This document shows positions 53,379 through 61,996 of a stretch of DNA of 64,000 bases, in pieces. The position numbers and the translations under genes are program-made. How positions within the stretch are numbered: the stretch's first letter is position 1; each line of letters starts with the position of its first letter. A model generated the notes under the pieces. The model was given only the letters and a program-made list of their open reading frames with translations, did no database searches and was not told where the DNA came from. Source of the DNA: Pseudonocardia terrae (GTDB taxonomy: Bacteria > Actinomycetota > Actinomycetes > Mycobacteriales > Pseudonocardiaceae); the NCBI RefSeq assembly GCF_021343995.1, contig NZ_JAJTTE010000028.1:34615-98614 (forward strand). The letters are read 5' to 3'.

Positions 53379-55736
53379 ATGACCGGTGGCGAACTTTCCC
53401 TCGACCTTCCCCTCCGCGGGGTCCGGGTCCTCGATCTCGCCGACGGCGTCGCCGCCGTCACGACCCGCCTGCTGGCCGACCTCGGTGCGGACGTCGTCCG
53501 GATCGAGCCGCCGGAGGGCGCGCCCGCCCGCCGGCGCGAGCCGCTCGTGGCCGGGACCGGCGCGGCGCACCTGGTGCAGGACGCGAACAAGCGCTCGGCC
53601 GTCGTCGACCCGGCGGACCTGGCGCGGCTCGTCCGCTCGGCGGCGATCCTGGTGCACGACCGCCCGCCCGGCGCGGAGGACGGACTCACCCCGGAGGAGC
53701 TCCACTCCCTCAACCCCGCGCTGGTCGTGGTGGCGGTGACCGCGTTCGGGCAGACCGGGCCCTACCGCGACCGGGTCGCCACCGACGAGGTGCTGCTGGC
53801 CATGAGCGGCGCGCTCGCCCGCTCCGGCAGGCCGGGGCTCCCGCCCCTGCCGCCGCCGGCGGCGATCGCGGGCCACTCCGCCGCGGTCCAGGCCGCGTGG
53901 GCCGCGCTCGTCGCGTACGCCGGGGCGCTGGAGTCCGGTGTGGGCGATCTCGTCGACGTCTCCCTGCACGAGGCCCTCACCCACGCCGTCGATCCGGGGT
54001 TCGGCATCTCCGGCAGCGCGACCGGCGGGGCCCGCGCCATCGGCACCCGGGACCGGCCGGACGTCGCACACCTCTACCCGATCTTCCCGTGCGCCGACGG
54101 GCACGTCCGCATCTGCGTCCTCAGTGGCCGGCAGTGGCGCGGCGTGTGGGGCTGGCTGGGCGAGCCCGCGGAGTTCGCCGATCCCCGCTACGAGCACATC
54201 GGGATCCGCTTCGAGGCGCGGGACCGGCTGTACCCGCTGATCGAGGCGCTGTTCGCCGAGCGCACCCGCGACGACCTGGTGGACGAGGGCCAGAAGCGGG
54301 GCGTCCCGATCGCCGCGCTGCTCTCCCCCGCCGAGGTCCTCGCGTCCGACCACTTCGCCGAGCGCGGGACCTGGGCGGAGGTCGCGGCCGGGGGCACCAC
54401 GGTGCGCGTCCCGGCGGGCCCGGTCGAGCTCGACGGCCTGCGGGCCGGCCTGCGCACCCCCGCCCCCGCGCTCGGCGCCCACACCGCCGAGGTGCTGGCC
54501 GAGTGGGCGCGGCCCGCGCCCCCGCTGCCCGCCACGCCGCTCGCGGGGCTGCGCGTGCTCGACCTCGGGGTGATCGTCGTCGGGGCCGAGATGGGCCGGC
54601 TCTTCGCCGACCAGGGCGCGGAGGTCATCAAGATCGAGAACCGGGCCTTCCCGGACGGCAGCCGGCAGACCGTCAGCGACACCCCGATCACGCCGTCGTT
54701 CGTCTGGGGTCACCGCGGGAAGCTCGGGCTCGGGCTGGACCTGCGCCGCCCCGAGGGCGCCGAGGTGTTCCGCGCCCTGGTCGCGGAGTCCGACGTGGTC
54801 CTCACCAACTTCAAGCCCGGCACCATGGAGTCGCTCGGGCTGGGCCACGCCGACCTCGCCGCCGTCAACCCGGGGATCGTGGTGGTCGACTCCAGCGCGC
54901 TGGGCGCGACCGGCCCGTGGAGCAACCGGATGGGCTACGGGCCGCTGGTCCGCGCCTCGACGGGCCTCGGCGAGCTCTGGCGGTACGACCCGGCCGCGGG
55001 CGGTGCGTTCGGTGACGCCGCCACGGTCTACCCCGACCACGTCGCGGCGCGGATCGGCGCGCTCGCCGCCCTCGCGGCGGTGCTCGACCGGCCGCGACGG
55101 CGGCGGGGCCGCCGGGTCAGCGTGTCGCAGGCCGAGACGATCCTCGCGCAGCTGGCCGAGGTGTTCGCGCTCGAGTCCCTGGAACCGGGCTCCGGCGTCG
55201 GCTGGGCCCGGACCGGCCCGGACGCCCCGCGCGGCCCCTTCCCCTGCGCCGGCGACGACGAGTGGTGCGTGATCGCCGTCCGCGACGACGGCGACTGGGC
55301 CCGGCTGCGCGCGGTCGTCGGCCTGCCCGACGACCCGGGCCTGCGCACGGCGGCGGGACGACGGGCGCGGCGCACCGAGATCGCGGCACACCTCGCCACC
55401 TGGACCCGCACGCGTCCGCCCGCCGAGGTGGTGGAGGTGCTGCAACGCGCCGGGATCCCGGCCGGCGCCATGCAGCGCCTGGTCGACCACGCCGACGACC
55501 CGCACCTGCGCGCCCGCGGCTACTTCCGGCTGATGCACCAGCCCCAGCTCGACGAGGTGCTGCCCACCGTCAACGGGCCCGCGGTGTTCCGCAGGCTCCC
55601 GGAACCGCGGCTGCGGCCGGCGCCGCTGCGCGCCGAGCACACCGAGGAGGTGCTCGGCCGGGTGCTGGGGATGCCGGAGCACCGGATCGACGAGCTGGTC
55701 GAGTCGGGGGTGCTGGAGTCCCGCCGGCACGGCTGA
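53379..55736 (+). CDS. Fused double CaiB/BaiF CoA-transferase
   Basis: The 785 aa protein contains two complete family III CoA-transferase domains (about 8-385 and 395-785). Each has its own RVLDL start and the family strands (VRIEPP and VIKIEN; NPALVVVAVTAFGQTGPY and NPGIVVVDSSALGATGPW). The second half carries the expected catalytic Asp553 in VYPDHVAARIG. In the first half the matching place reads AIAGHSAAVQ with His166. One half may thus be structural. The gene is divergent from the acyl-CoA dehydrogenase operon and probably activates its acid substrate. Confidence 0.9.
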   Translation: MTGGELSLDLPLRGVRVLDLADGVAAVTTRLLADLGADVVRIEPPEGAPARRREPLVAGTGAAHLVQDANKRSAVVDPADLARLVRSAAILVHDRPPGAEDGLTPEELHSLNPALVVVAVTAFGQTGPYRDRVATDEVLLAMSGALARSGRPGLPPLPPPAAIAGHSAAVQAAWAALVAYAGALESGVGDLVDVSLHEALTHAVDPGFGISGSATGGARAIGTRDRPDVAHLYPIFPCADGHVRICVLSGRQWRGVWGWLGEPAEFADPRYEHIGIRFEARDRLYPLIEALFAERTRDDLVDEGQKRGVPIAALLSPAEVLASDHFAERGTWAEVAAGGTTVRVPAGPVELDGLRAGLRTPAPALGAHTAEVLAEWARPAPPLPATPLAGLRVLDLGVIVVGAEMGRLFADQGAEVIKIENRAFPDGSRQTVSDTPITPSFVWGHRGKLGLGLDLRRPEGAEVFRALVAESDVVLTNFKPGTMESLGLGHADLAAVNPGIVVVDSSALGATGPWSNRMGYGPLVRASTGLGELWRYDPAAGGAFGDAATVYPDHVAARIGALAALAAVLDRPRRRRGRRVSVSQAETILAQLAEVFALESLEPGSGVGWARTGPDAPRGPFPCAGDDEWCVIAVRDDGDWARLRAVVGLPDDPGLRTAAGRRARRTEIAAHLATWTRTRPPAEVVEVLQRAGIPAGAMQRLVDHADDPHLRARGYFRLMHQPQLDEVLPTVNGPAVFRRLPEPRLRPAPLRAEHTEEVLGRVLGMPEHRIDELVESGVLESRRHG

Positions 55737-55744
55737 GCCGGCGC

Positions 55745-55772
55745 CGCGGCCCGCGTTCAGGGCCCGGCCGCG
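55745..55772. terminator. GC-rich hairpin between convergent genes
   Basis: CGCGGCC and GGCCGCG pair across a 14-base loop between the CoA-transferase and the convergent TetR gene. There is no U tract. Confidence 0.35.
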
Positions 55773-55781
55773 CCCTGCCCG

Positions 55782-56465
55782 TCAGTCGCCGGGCCGCCCC
55801 TCCAGCACGAGGTCGACGAGCTCCGCCGCGTACCGCTCGCCCCCCGCGATCACGACCTTGCGCAGCCGGTCCGGCGTGGCAAGGGCGTGGTTGAGCATGG
55901 CACCGCACACCGCGTCGAGGATGAGCGTGGGCGAGGTGCCCGGGGCCAGCTCACCGCGCGCGACGCCGCGGCGGACGATCGCCCGCGCGGCCCGCACGCG
56001 CTCCTCGTTGCGGCGGGCGTAGAGCTCGGCGAACACCTCGGGGTGGGTGCGGGCGTCGACCAGCAGCCGCAGCCCCGCGATCCCCCGCGCCCCCAGGTAC
56101 TCGACGAGGAGCTGGCGGGCGAGCACGACCAGCTGGTCCCGCACCGACCCGGTGTCCGGCACGTCGATCCGCGTGCCCGAGCGCTCGATCGCGTCGACCA
56201 GCAGGGCCCGCGCGGACAACCAGCGGCGGTAGAGGGCCGGCCGGCCGACCCCGGCGCGCCGGGCGACCGCCTCGAAGTTGAACCCGGCCCACCCGAGGTC
56301 CGCGTACACCTCGAGGGCGGCCTCCAGCACCTTGCGGTCGACCTCGGGGTCCCGGGGGCGCCCGGCCCGGCGCACGGGTGGGGCCGCGGCCGGCGGGCCC
56401 GCGCGGACGCCAGCCCCGTCCCCGGCCCCCTCCGCGGTCCCGTCCGCTCCGGGACTCGTCGACAT
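55782..56465 (-). CDS. TetR-family transcriptional regulator
   Basis: The 227 aa product has a disordered Ala/Gly/Pro N-terminus, then a TetR helix-turn-helix (AGFNFEAVARRAGVGRPALYRRWLSARALL, about residues 58-88) and a C-terminal TetR_C-type ligand domain. It sits between the CoA-transferase and the third substrate-binding gene in the middle of the catabolic island. An inverted repeat lies 12 bases upstream of its ATG. Control of the island's acyl-CoA genes is the likeliest job. Confidence 0.88.
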   Translation of the reverse strand: MSTSPGADGTAEGAGDGAGVRAGPPAAAPPVRRAGRPRDPEVDRKVLEAALEVYADLGWAGFNFEAVARRAGVGRPALYRRWLSARALLVDAIERSGTRIDVPDTGSVRDQLVVLARQLLVEYLGARGIAGLRLLVDARTHPEVFAELYARRNEERVRAARAIVRRGVARGELAPGTSPTLILDAVCGAMLNHALATPDRLRKVVIAGGERYAAELVDLVLEGRPGD

Positions 56466-56476
56466 GGGCGGAGTAT

Positions 56477-56490
56477 CGCACCGATGTGCG
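56477..56490. promoter_or_regulatory. Inverted repeat CGCAC-N4-GTGCG before the TetR gene
   Basis: A perfect 5+4+5 inverted repeat lies 12 bases upstream of the TetR start, within the 183-base divergent region shared with the third substrate-binding protein. CGTCCG follows directly at 56489. A second inverted repeat, GTGAC-N9-GTCAC, lies at 56539-56557 nearer the binding-protein gene. Confidence 0.4.
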
Positions 56491-56648
56491 TCCGTCCATC
56501 CGACGCCGCCCGCGGCTGGTCGGACTCCCGTTGTCCCGGTGACGTGCCCGCGGTCACAGTGGGCGGGCGTCCGTGCGGCAGCGGCGGTTCCCCGCGCCCG
56601 CCGCCGGCGCGCTGCCCCCTGCCCTGGTCCCGTGACGAGGAGATCCGT

Positions 56649-58226
56649 GTGAACACAGCAACGACGCTGCGCCGCACCCGTTCCCGACTGGCGGTGGTCC
56701 TGCTCGCCGTCCTGGCGGTGCTGCTGTCCGCCTGCGGGGGCGGTTCCGGCGGGGGCGGCGGGTCCGGCGGCGGCGGGAGGCTCGACCCCAACGGCACCTT
56801 CCGGTACGTCTTCGTGCAGAACCCGTCCACGTTCGACCCGCACAAGTCCGCCAACCCGTGGGACATGATCTTCTTCCGGCTCGTCTACGACCAGCTCATC
56901 CGGGAGAACGAGAACGGCGAGCTCGAGCCCCAGCTCGCCACCTCGTGGGAGTTCGTCGACAACGAGACCGCCCTGGTCATGAAGCTGCGCGACGACGTCA
57001 CCTTCGCCGACGGCACGAAGTTCGACGCCGCCGCGGTCAAGGCGAACATCGAGCGGATGAAAACCCTCGACGGCAGTACCCAGAAGGGCGCGATGGCCCG
57101 GGTCGCCGGCGCCGAGGTGATCGACCCGACGACGGTCCGGATCAACCTCTCCGGCCCGGGCGGCAACCTTCCCGCCCTGTTCAGCGGCACCCCGGGCAGC
57201 ATGATCAGCCCCGCGGCGATGAAGAACCCGGACCTGGACCAGAAGCCGGTCGGCTCGGGCATGGCCCGCCTGGTCGAGTACATCCCCGGCCAGGTCAGCC
57301 GGTACGACCGCACCGAGGGGTACTGGGACCCGGAGGCCGCGAAGGCCGCCCACTACGAGATCTACGTGCAGACCTCCGCTCCCACCCGGATGAACATGCT
57401 GCAGACCGGCCAGGCCGAGCTGACCTACCTGGACCCGTCGCAGGCCGACCAGGCCAAGGCCGCCGGCCTCAACACCGCCGAGTCGAAGAGCCTGTCGATC
57501 ATGTCCATGTACATGAACACCGGCAAGCCGCCCTTCGACAAGCTGGAGGTCCGGCAGGCCTTCCAGCACGCCGTCGACCGCCAGGCGATCGTCGACGGCG
57601 TGTTCTTCGGACTGGGCAAGCCGGTGGCGCAGTACATGCCGCCGGACTACTGGGCCTTCGACCAGAGCGTCACGCCCGAGAACCCGGAGTACGACTACGA
57701 CCCGGCCAAGGCTCGGCAGCTCCTCGCCCAGGCCGGCTACCCGAACGGCGTCGACTTCGAGATGCTCGTGCCCAGCCTCGACGACCACCGCGCGGTGGCG
57801 GAGGCGCTGGTCCCGATGCTGGCCGAGTCCGGGCTCCGGGCGACCACCCGGGTGATCGAGTCCCCCACCACCCCGCAGACCTTCTACGGCCGCCAGGAGG
57901 GCAACGCGTTCCCGGGCATGGGCGCGCCGTTCCAGGACCCGACGACCGTGTACCAGGCGAGCCTGCCGGGCCAGTACGCCAACCCGTGGAACACCACCAC
58001 CCCGGAGTTCGAGAAGGCGTGGCTCGACGCGCTCAGCGGCGCGTCCCGGGACGCCCGGCTGCCGGCGATGCACCGGATGATCGAGGAGGAGAAGAAGATC
58101 CTCAAGAGCTTCCCGCTGCACGCGCACTACCCGCCGTCCGCCTGGACGGACAAGGCGGTGTTCCCGGCGGGCTACCGGCCCGCCTACGCACCGACCTTCT
58201 ACGGCGTCGGGGTCACCGCGGGCTGA
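56649..58226 (+). CDS. ABC transporter substrate-binding lipoprotein 3
   Basis: The 525 aa SBP family 5 lipoprotein has lipobox LSAC with Cys29 followed by a Gly/Ser linker. It has FDPHKSANPWDMIFFRLVYDQL, NPDLDQKPVGSGMARLVEYIPGQVSRY and FDKLEVRQAFQHAVDRQAIVDG, and is closest to the two proteins at 46107 and 47708. No permease is beside it, so it probably feeds the single importer at 39277. A GAGGAGATCC ribosome site precedes the GTG at 56649. Confidence 0.92.
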   Translation: MNTATTLRRTRSRLAVVLLAVLAVLLSACGGGSGGGGGSGGGGRLDPNGTFRYVFVQNPSTFDPHKSANPWDMIFFRLVYDQLIRENENGELEPQLATSWEFVDNETALVMKLRDDVTFADGTKFDAAAVKANIERMKTLDGSTQKGAMARVAGAEVIDPTTVRINLSGPGGNLPALFSGTPGSMISPAAMKNPDLDQKPVGSGMARLVEYIPGQVSRYDRTEGYWDPEAAKAAHYEIYVQTSAPTRMNMLQTGQAELTYLDPSQADQAKAAGLNTAESKSLSIMSMYMNTGKPPFDKLEVRQAFQHAVDRQAIVDGVFFGLGKPVAQYMPPDYWAFDQSVTPENPEYDYDPAKARQLLAQAGYPNGVDFEMLVPSLDDHRAVAEALVPMLAESGLRATTRVIESPTTPQTFYGRQEGNAFPGMGAPFQDPTTVYQASLPGQYANPWNTTTPEFEKAWLDALSGASRDARLPAMHRMIEEEKKILKSFPLHAHYPPSAWTDKAVFPAGYRPAYAPTFYGVGVTAG

Positions 58227-58423
58227 CCCCGACCGGCCCGGCGGGGAGGGGGCGCACCCCGCCGGGCCACCCCCACCGGGTGGAGGAACACCCACGGATC
58301 CCGCCCGAGGGGTGGGCATCCGTCCGTTGTCCCTCCCCCGCGCCGATCGCAGACTCGGAAGCGGGCCGGTGCTCGGCGGGGACCGGCCCCGCACCCCATC
58401 CCACCAGCACCGGGAGGTCCGGC

Positions 58424-59006
58424 ATGCGGCTCGACGGCAAGGTCGCGGTGATCACCGGCGGCGGCTCGGGCATCGGCGCCGCGACGGCGCGGACCTTCGC
58501 CCGGGAGGGCGCGGCCGTGGTGATCGCCGACATCGACGAGGCCGCCGGCGAGAAGGTCGCCGCGGAGGTCCGGGAGGCCGGCGGGACGATCGACCTGCGG
58601 GTCTGCGACGCCTCGAAGCCCGAGGAGATCGACGCGCTGGTCGCCTTCGCGTTGGACCGCCACGGCACGCTCGACGTCCTGCACAACAACCACGTGGCGT
58701 TCGAGTCGGGCCGGGTCGGCGACCTCTCGCTCGAGGGGTTCCGGCGCTCGCTCGACGCGAGCCTGGTCGCGTACTGGTACGCGATCAAGGTGGCGCTCGT
58801 CCCGATGCTGGCGCAGGGCCGCGGCGCGATCGTCAACACCGCCTCGGTGTCCGGGCTCGTGGGCGACTACGGCCTCGGCGCCTACAACGTGCTCAAGGCC
58901 GGGGTCGTGAACCTCTCCCGGGTCACCGCGATCGAGTACGCCCGACGGCGGCCTCTGGGCCCACTCCGGCATGCCGCCGATCGGCGGGCTGGGCCACGAC
59001 TTCTGA
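58424..59006 (+). pseudogene. SDR gene with out-of-frame internal deletion
   Basis: The N-terminal part is a normal SDR: MRLDGKVAVITGGGSGIGAATA, IADIDEA, NNHVAFESG, IVNTASVSGL, YNVLK and VNLSRVTAIEYAR. Right after that, near 58945, the sequence jumps to a stretch that in another frame reads GGLWAHSGMPPIGGLGHDF and stops at 59006, a typical SDR C-terminus. The middle piece (cofactor loop, substrate lid and about 60-70 residues) is gone. The original frame runs on to a stop at 59050. The protein should not be functional. Confidence 0.8.
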
Positions 59007-59046
59007 CCGGCTCCACACCAGAACCTGCTCACGAACCGGGAGCGAC

Positions 59047-59820
59047 ATGACCACGCTGGAGATCCCGAACATCGGGACGTTCGACGTCGAGCTGTGGGAG
59101 GAGGGCTCCGGCGCGCCGCTGCTCTACCTGCACGGCTACGAGCGCCACCCCGGGGGTGCCGGGTTCCTGAAGCGGCTCGCCGCCGACCACCGGGTGCTCG
59201 CGCCCGAGCAGCCCGGGTACGGCAACTCGACCGGCTTCGAGCACTTCACCGACGTCCACGACGTCGCCCTCTTCTACCGCGAGCTCGTCGAGTCCTGGGG
59301 CCTGGAGTCGGTCGACGTCGTCGGGCACTCCCTGGGCGGGATGTTCGCCGCCGAGCTCGCCGCGATCGCCCCGCGGCTGGTGCGGCGCCTCGTGCTGGTC
59401 AACGCCTACGGCCTCTGGCTCGACGACGAGCCGAGCCTCGATCCGTTCGGGCCCGCCGACCAGGTCAAGGCGGCGAAGTGGCACGCCGGTCCGCCGGACG
59501 TCGAGCCGACGAACTTCGTGCCCGACCCGGACGACCCGCACGCGCCGATCCTGTTCTCCGCCCGCAACCTCGGTTCCGCCACCAAGTTCATGTGGCCCAT
59601 CGCCGAACGGGGGCTGCGCCGCCGGCTGCCGCTGGTCGACGCGCCCACGCTCGTCGTGCACGGGACCTCCGACGGGCTGCTGCCCGTCTCCTACGCCGAG
59701 GAGTTCGTCCGGCTGATCCCCGACGCGCGGCTGCACCGCATCGAGGCCGCCGGGCACTACCCGATGGTCGAGCAGGAGGACGAGTTCGTGTCCGCCGTGT
59801 CGACGTTCCTGGCCGGCTGA
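59047..59820 (+). CDS. Alpha/beta hydrolase
   Basis: The 257 aa alpha/beta hydrolase has LYLHGYERHPGG (oxyanion hole), the nucleophile GHSLGG, VVHGTSDGLLPV (acid) and AAGHYPMVEQ (histidine). It has the meta-cleavage hydrolase/esterase plan. It stands between the broken SDR and the intact SDR in the LLM operon, mirroring the hydrolase-LLM pair at 36700-38885. The ATG at 59047 has a GGGAGCG site. Confidence 0.9.
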   Translation: MTTLEIPNIGTFDVELWEEGSGAPLLYLHGYERHPGGAGFLKRLAADHRVLAPEQPGYGNSTGFEHFTDVHDVALFYRELVESWGLESVDVVGHSLGGMFAAELAAIAPRLVRRLVLVNAYGLWLDDEPSLDPFGPADQVKAAKWHAGPPDVEPTNFVPDPDDPHAPILFSARNLGSATKFMWPIAERGLRRRLPLVDAPTLVVHGTSDGLLPVSYAEEFVRLIPDARLHRIEAAGHYPMVEQEDEFVSAVSTFLAG

Positions 59821-59835
59821 GGGAGGGGGATCCAC

Positions 59836-60636
59836 ATGGGACGGGTCGAGGGCAAGGTCGCACTGGTCACCGGCGGTGCCGCGGGCATCGGGCGGGCGAC
59901 GGCCCGCACGCTGGCGCGCGAGGGCGCCACCGTCGTGATCGCCGACATCAACGTCGACGGGGCGAAGCAGGTGGCCGGTGACATCGGCGACGAGATCGGC
60001 GGCGAGGCGGAGGCGGTGCACTTCGACGCCACCGACGCGGGCTCGATCGAGGCCCTCGTCGAGACCGTGAACGGGAAGCACGGGCGCATCGACGTCATCC
60101 ACAACAACGCGGCGCTGGTCGGCCCGGACGCCTGGTTCACCGACGGCTCCGTGATCGACACGAGCCTCGAGATGTGGGACCGGGCGTTCGCCACCAACGT
60201 CCGCAGCATCTTCCTGATGTGCAAGTTCGCGCTGCCGCACATGGTCCGGAACGGCGGCGGCTCGATCATCAACATGGCGTCCGTCGGCGGGCTGCGCGGC
60301 AGCCCCGCGCTCACCGCCTACGGCACCACGAAGGCCGCGGTCGTGGGCCTGACCCGGTTCATCGCGGCCCAGCACGGCAAGGACGGCGTGCGGTGCAACG
60401 CCGTCGCCCCCGGCGTGATCCGCACCCAGCAGCTGCTCGACGCCGTGCCCGAGCTGCCGGTCCGCGCACTCGAGGGGGTGGCCTCGCCGCGGGTCGGCGA
60501 GCCCGAGGACATCGCCAACATGGTGCTGTTCCTCGCCTCCGACGAGTCCGCCTTCGTCAACGGCGAGACCTACCGGGTCGACGGCGGCGCCATGGCCACC
60601 GCACCCGCCAACCGCACCCTGGAGACGCAGAAGTGA
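59836..60636 (+). CDS. SDR-family oxidoreductase
   Basis: The 266 aa classical SDR has VTGGAAGIGRATA, IADINVD (NAD preference), NNAALVGPD, IINMASVGGL, YGTTK and the C-terminal FVNGETYRVDGGAMAT, with Tyr and Lys intact. A GGGAGGGGG site precedes the ATG. Its stop overlaps the LLM start by 4 bases, so the dehydrogenase and monooxygenase are made together. Confidence 0.92.
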   Translation: MGRVEGKVALVTGGAAGIGRATARTLAREGATVVIADINVDGAKQVAGDIGDEIGGEAEAVHFDATDAGSIEALVETVNGKHGRIDVIHNNAALVGPDAWFTDGSVIDTSLEMWDRAFATNVRSIFLMCKFALPHMVRNGGGSIINMASVGGLRGSPALTAYGTTKAAVVGLTRFIAAQHGKDGVRCNAVAPGVIRTQQLLDAVPELPVRALEGVASPRVGEPEDIANMVLFLASDESAFVNGETYRVDGGAMATAPANRTLETQK

Positions 60637-61874
60637 AGTTCCACTGGTTCGCCCAGCAGTACTACAGCAAGCTGCCGCCGGAGTACGGGGACACCGTCGA
60701 CAGCTCGTGGGTGACCCCGCCGGCGTCGTACGCGGACCCGCGGCAGGTCGGCGAGGACTACCACACCTACATCCGGCTGATGCAGCAGGCGGACGGCCTC
60801 GGCTGGGACTCGCTGCTGCTCAACGAGCACCACCAGACCTCCCTGGCCATGACGCCGTCGCCCAACCTGATCGCCTCGATCCTGGCCGCGACCACGGAGA
60901 ACGCCGCCATCGCCCTGTGCGGCAACTCGCTGGCCCTCTACAACCCGCCGATCCGGGTCGCGGAGGAGATCGCGATGCTCGACGCCCTGTCGGGCGGACG
61001 GATCATCGCGGGCATCGTGTTCGGCACCCCGATGGACAGCGCCTTCTCCTACGGCGTCCCCCCCGTCGAGCTGCGCGAGCGCTTCCACGAGGCCCGCGAG
61101 CTGATCACCCGGGCCTGGAAGGCCGAGGAGCCCTTCGCGTTCAACGGCAAGTACACGAAGCTGCGCTACGTCAACCCGTGGCCGCGGCCGATCCAGGACG
61201 AGATCCCGGTCTGGATCCCCGGCAGCGGCAGCGTCGAGACCTGGGACGTGGTCAACGCCCTCGACTACTGCTACGGCTACCTCTCGTTCTCGGGCAAGCA
61301 GTCCGCCGAGCCGATCGTCAAGGGTTTCTGGGAGCACACCCGGGCGACCGGCGGGAACATGAACCCGAACCGGATGGCCTTCACGCAGGTGATCTGCTGC
61401 GCGGACACCGACGAGGAGGCGGAGCGCCAGTACTCGGACGCGGTCAAGTACTTCTACCGGCAGAACCCGACGGCGATCTGGCAGGCCACGCCGCCCGGCT
61501 ACACGTCCCAGGCCTCGATCCGGGAGAACCTGACCCGCGCGAAGACGATCTCGGCGGAGGAGCGGCTCAAGGCCCAGCGCGGTGAGCTGTCGTTCTGGGA
61601 GTACGACGAGCTCGGCTACATCATCGCCGGCACCCCGGAGCGGGTCGAGCAGCGGGTCCGCGAGCTGGTCACGGACCTGCGGATCGGGCAGCTCATCACC
61701 TGCATGCACGTCGGCGACCTGGCCGAGGACGTGACGGCGAAGAACAACCACCTGTTCGGGACCCAGGTGATCCCGAAGCTGCGCGACGTGTGGGCGGACG
61801 AGGAGGACCGCTGGACGCCGAAGGTGAGCCAGGAGCGGGTCGCCGCCCGGTTCGGGCCCCACGCCACGGTCTGA
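60633..61874 (+). CDS. LLM-class flavin-dependent oxidoreductase (413 aa type)
   Basis: The 413 aa luciferase-like protein begins VKFHWFAQQYYSKLPPEYG. It shares NEHHQT-AMTPSPNL, NSLALYNPPIRVAEE, IAGIVFGTPMDS, ELRERFHEARELI, NPWPRPIQ, LSFWEYDELGYIIAGTP and HLFGTQVIPKLRD with the protein at 37644. The shared GTG start residue supports both start calls. The role is probably FMN-dependent oxygenation of the island's substrate; the flavin reductase must be encoded elsewhere. Confidence 0.92.
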   Translation: MKFHWFAQQYYSKLPPEYGDTVDSSWVTPPASYADPRQVGEDYHTYIRLMQQADGLGWDSLLLNEHHQTSLAMTPSPNLIASILAATTENAAIALCGNSLALYNPPIRVAEEIAMLDALSGGRIIAGIVFGTPMDSAFSYGVPPVELRERFHEARELITRAWKAEEPFAFNGKYTKLRYVNPWPRPIQDEIPVWIPGSGSVETWDVVNALDYCYGYLSFSGKQSAEPIVKGFWEHTRATGGNMNPNRMAFTQVICCADTDEEAERQYSDAVKYFYRQNPTAIWQATPPGYTSQASIRENLTRAKTISAEERLKAQRGELSFWEYDELGYIIAGTPERVEQRVRELVTDLRIGQLITCMHVGDLAEDVTAKNNHLFGTQVIPKLRDVWADEEDRWTPKVSQERVAARFGPHATV

Positions 61875-61996
61875 GCGCGTTCGCGCCGCACCGGACGTCC
61901 GAATTGGGCTGTTCGTGGGATGCCGCTCGGTGACCACGCTCCGTACGCTGCCGATGACTGAACGATCGATCAGCCATCGGTAGCCGGAGGTGATTC

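Noticed and set aside
55782..58394. Apparent 870-aa protein containing the TetR domain at its C-terminus
   Set aside because: Residues before the ATG at 56465 are the shadow of the substrate-binding protein gene.
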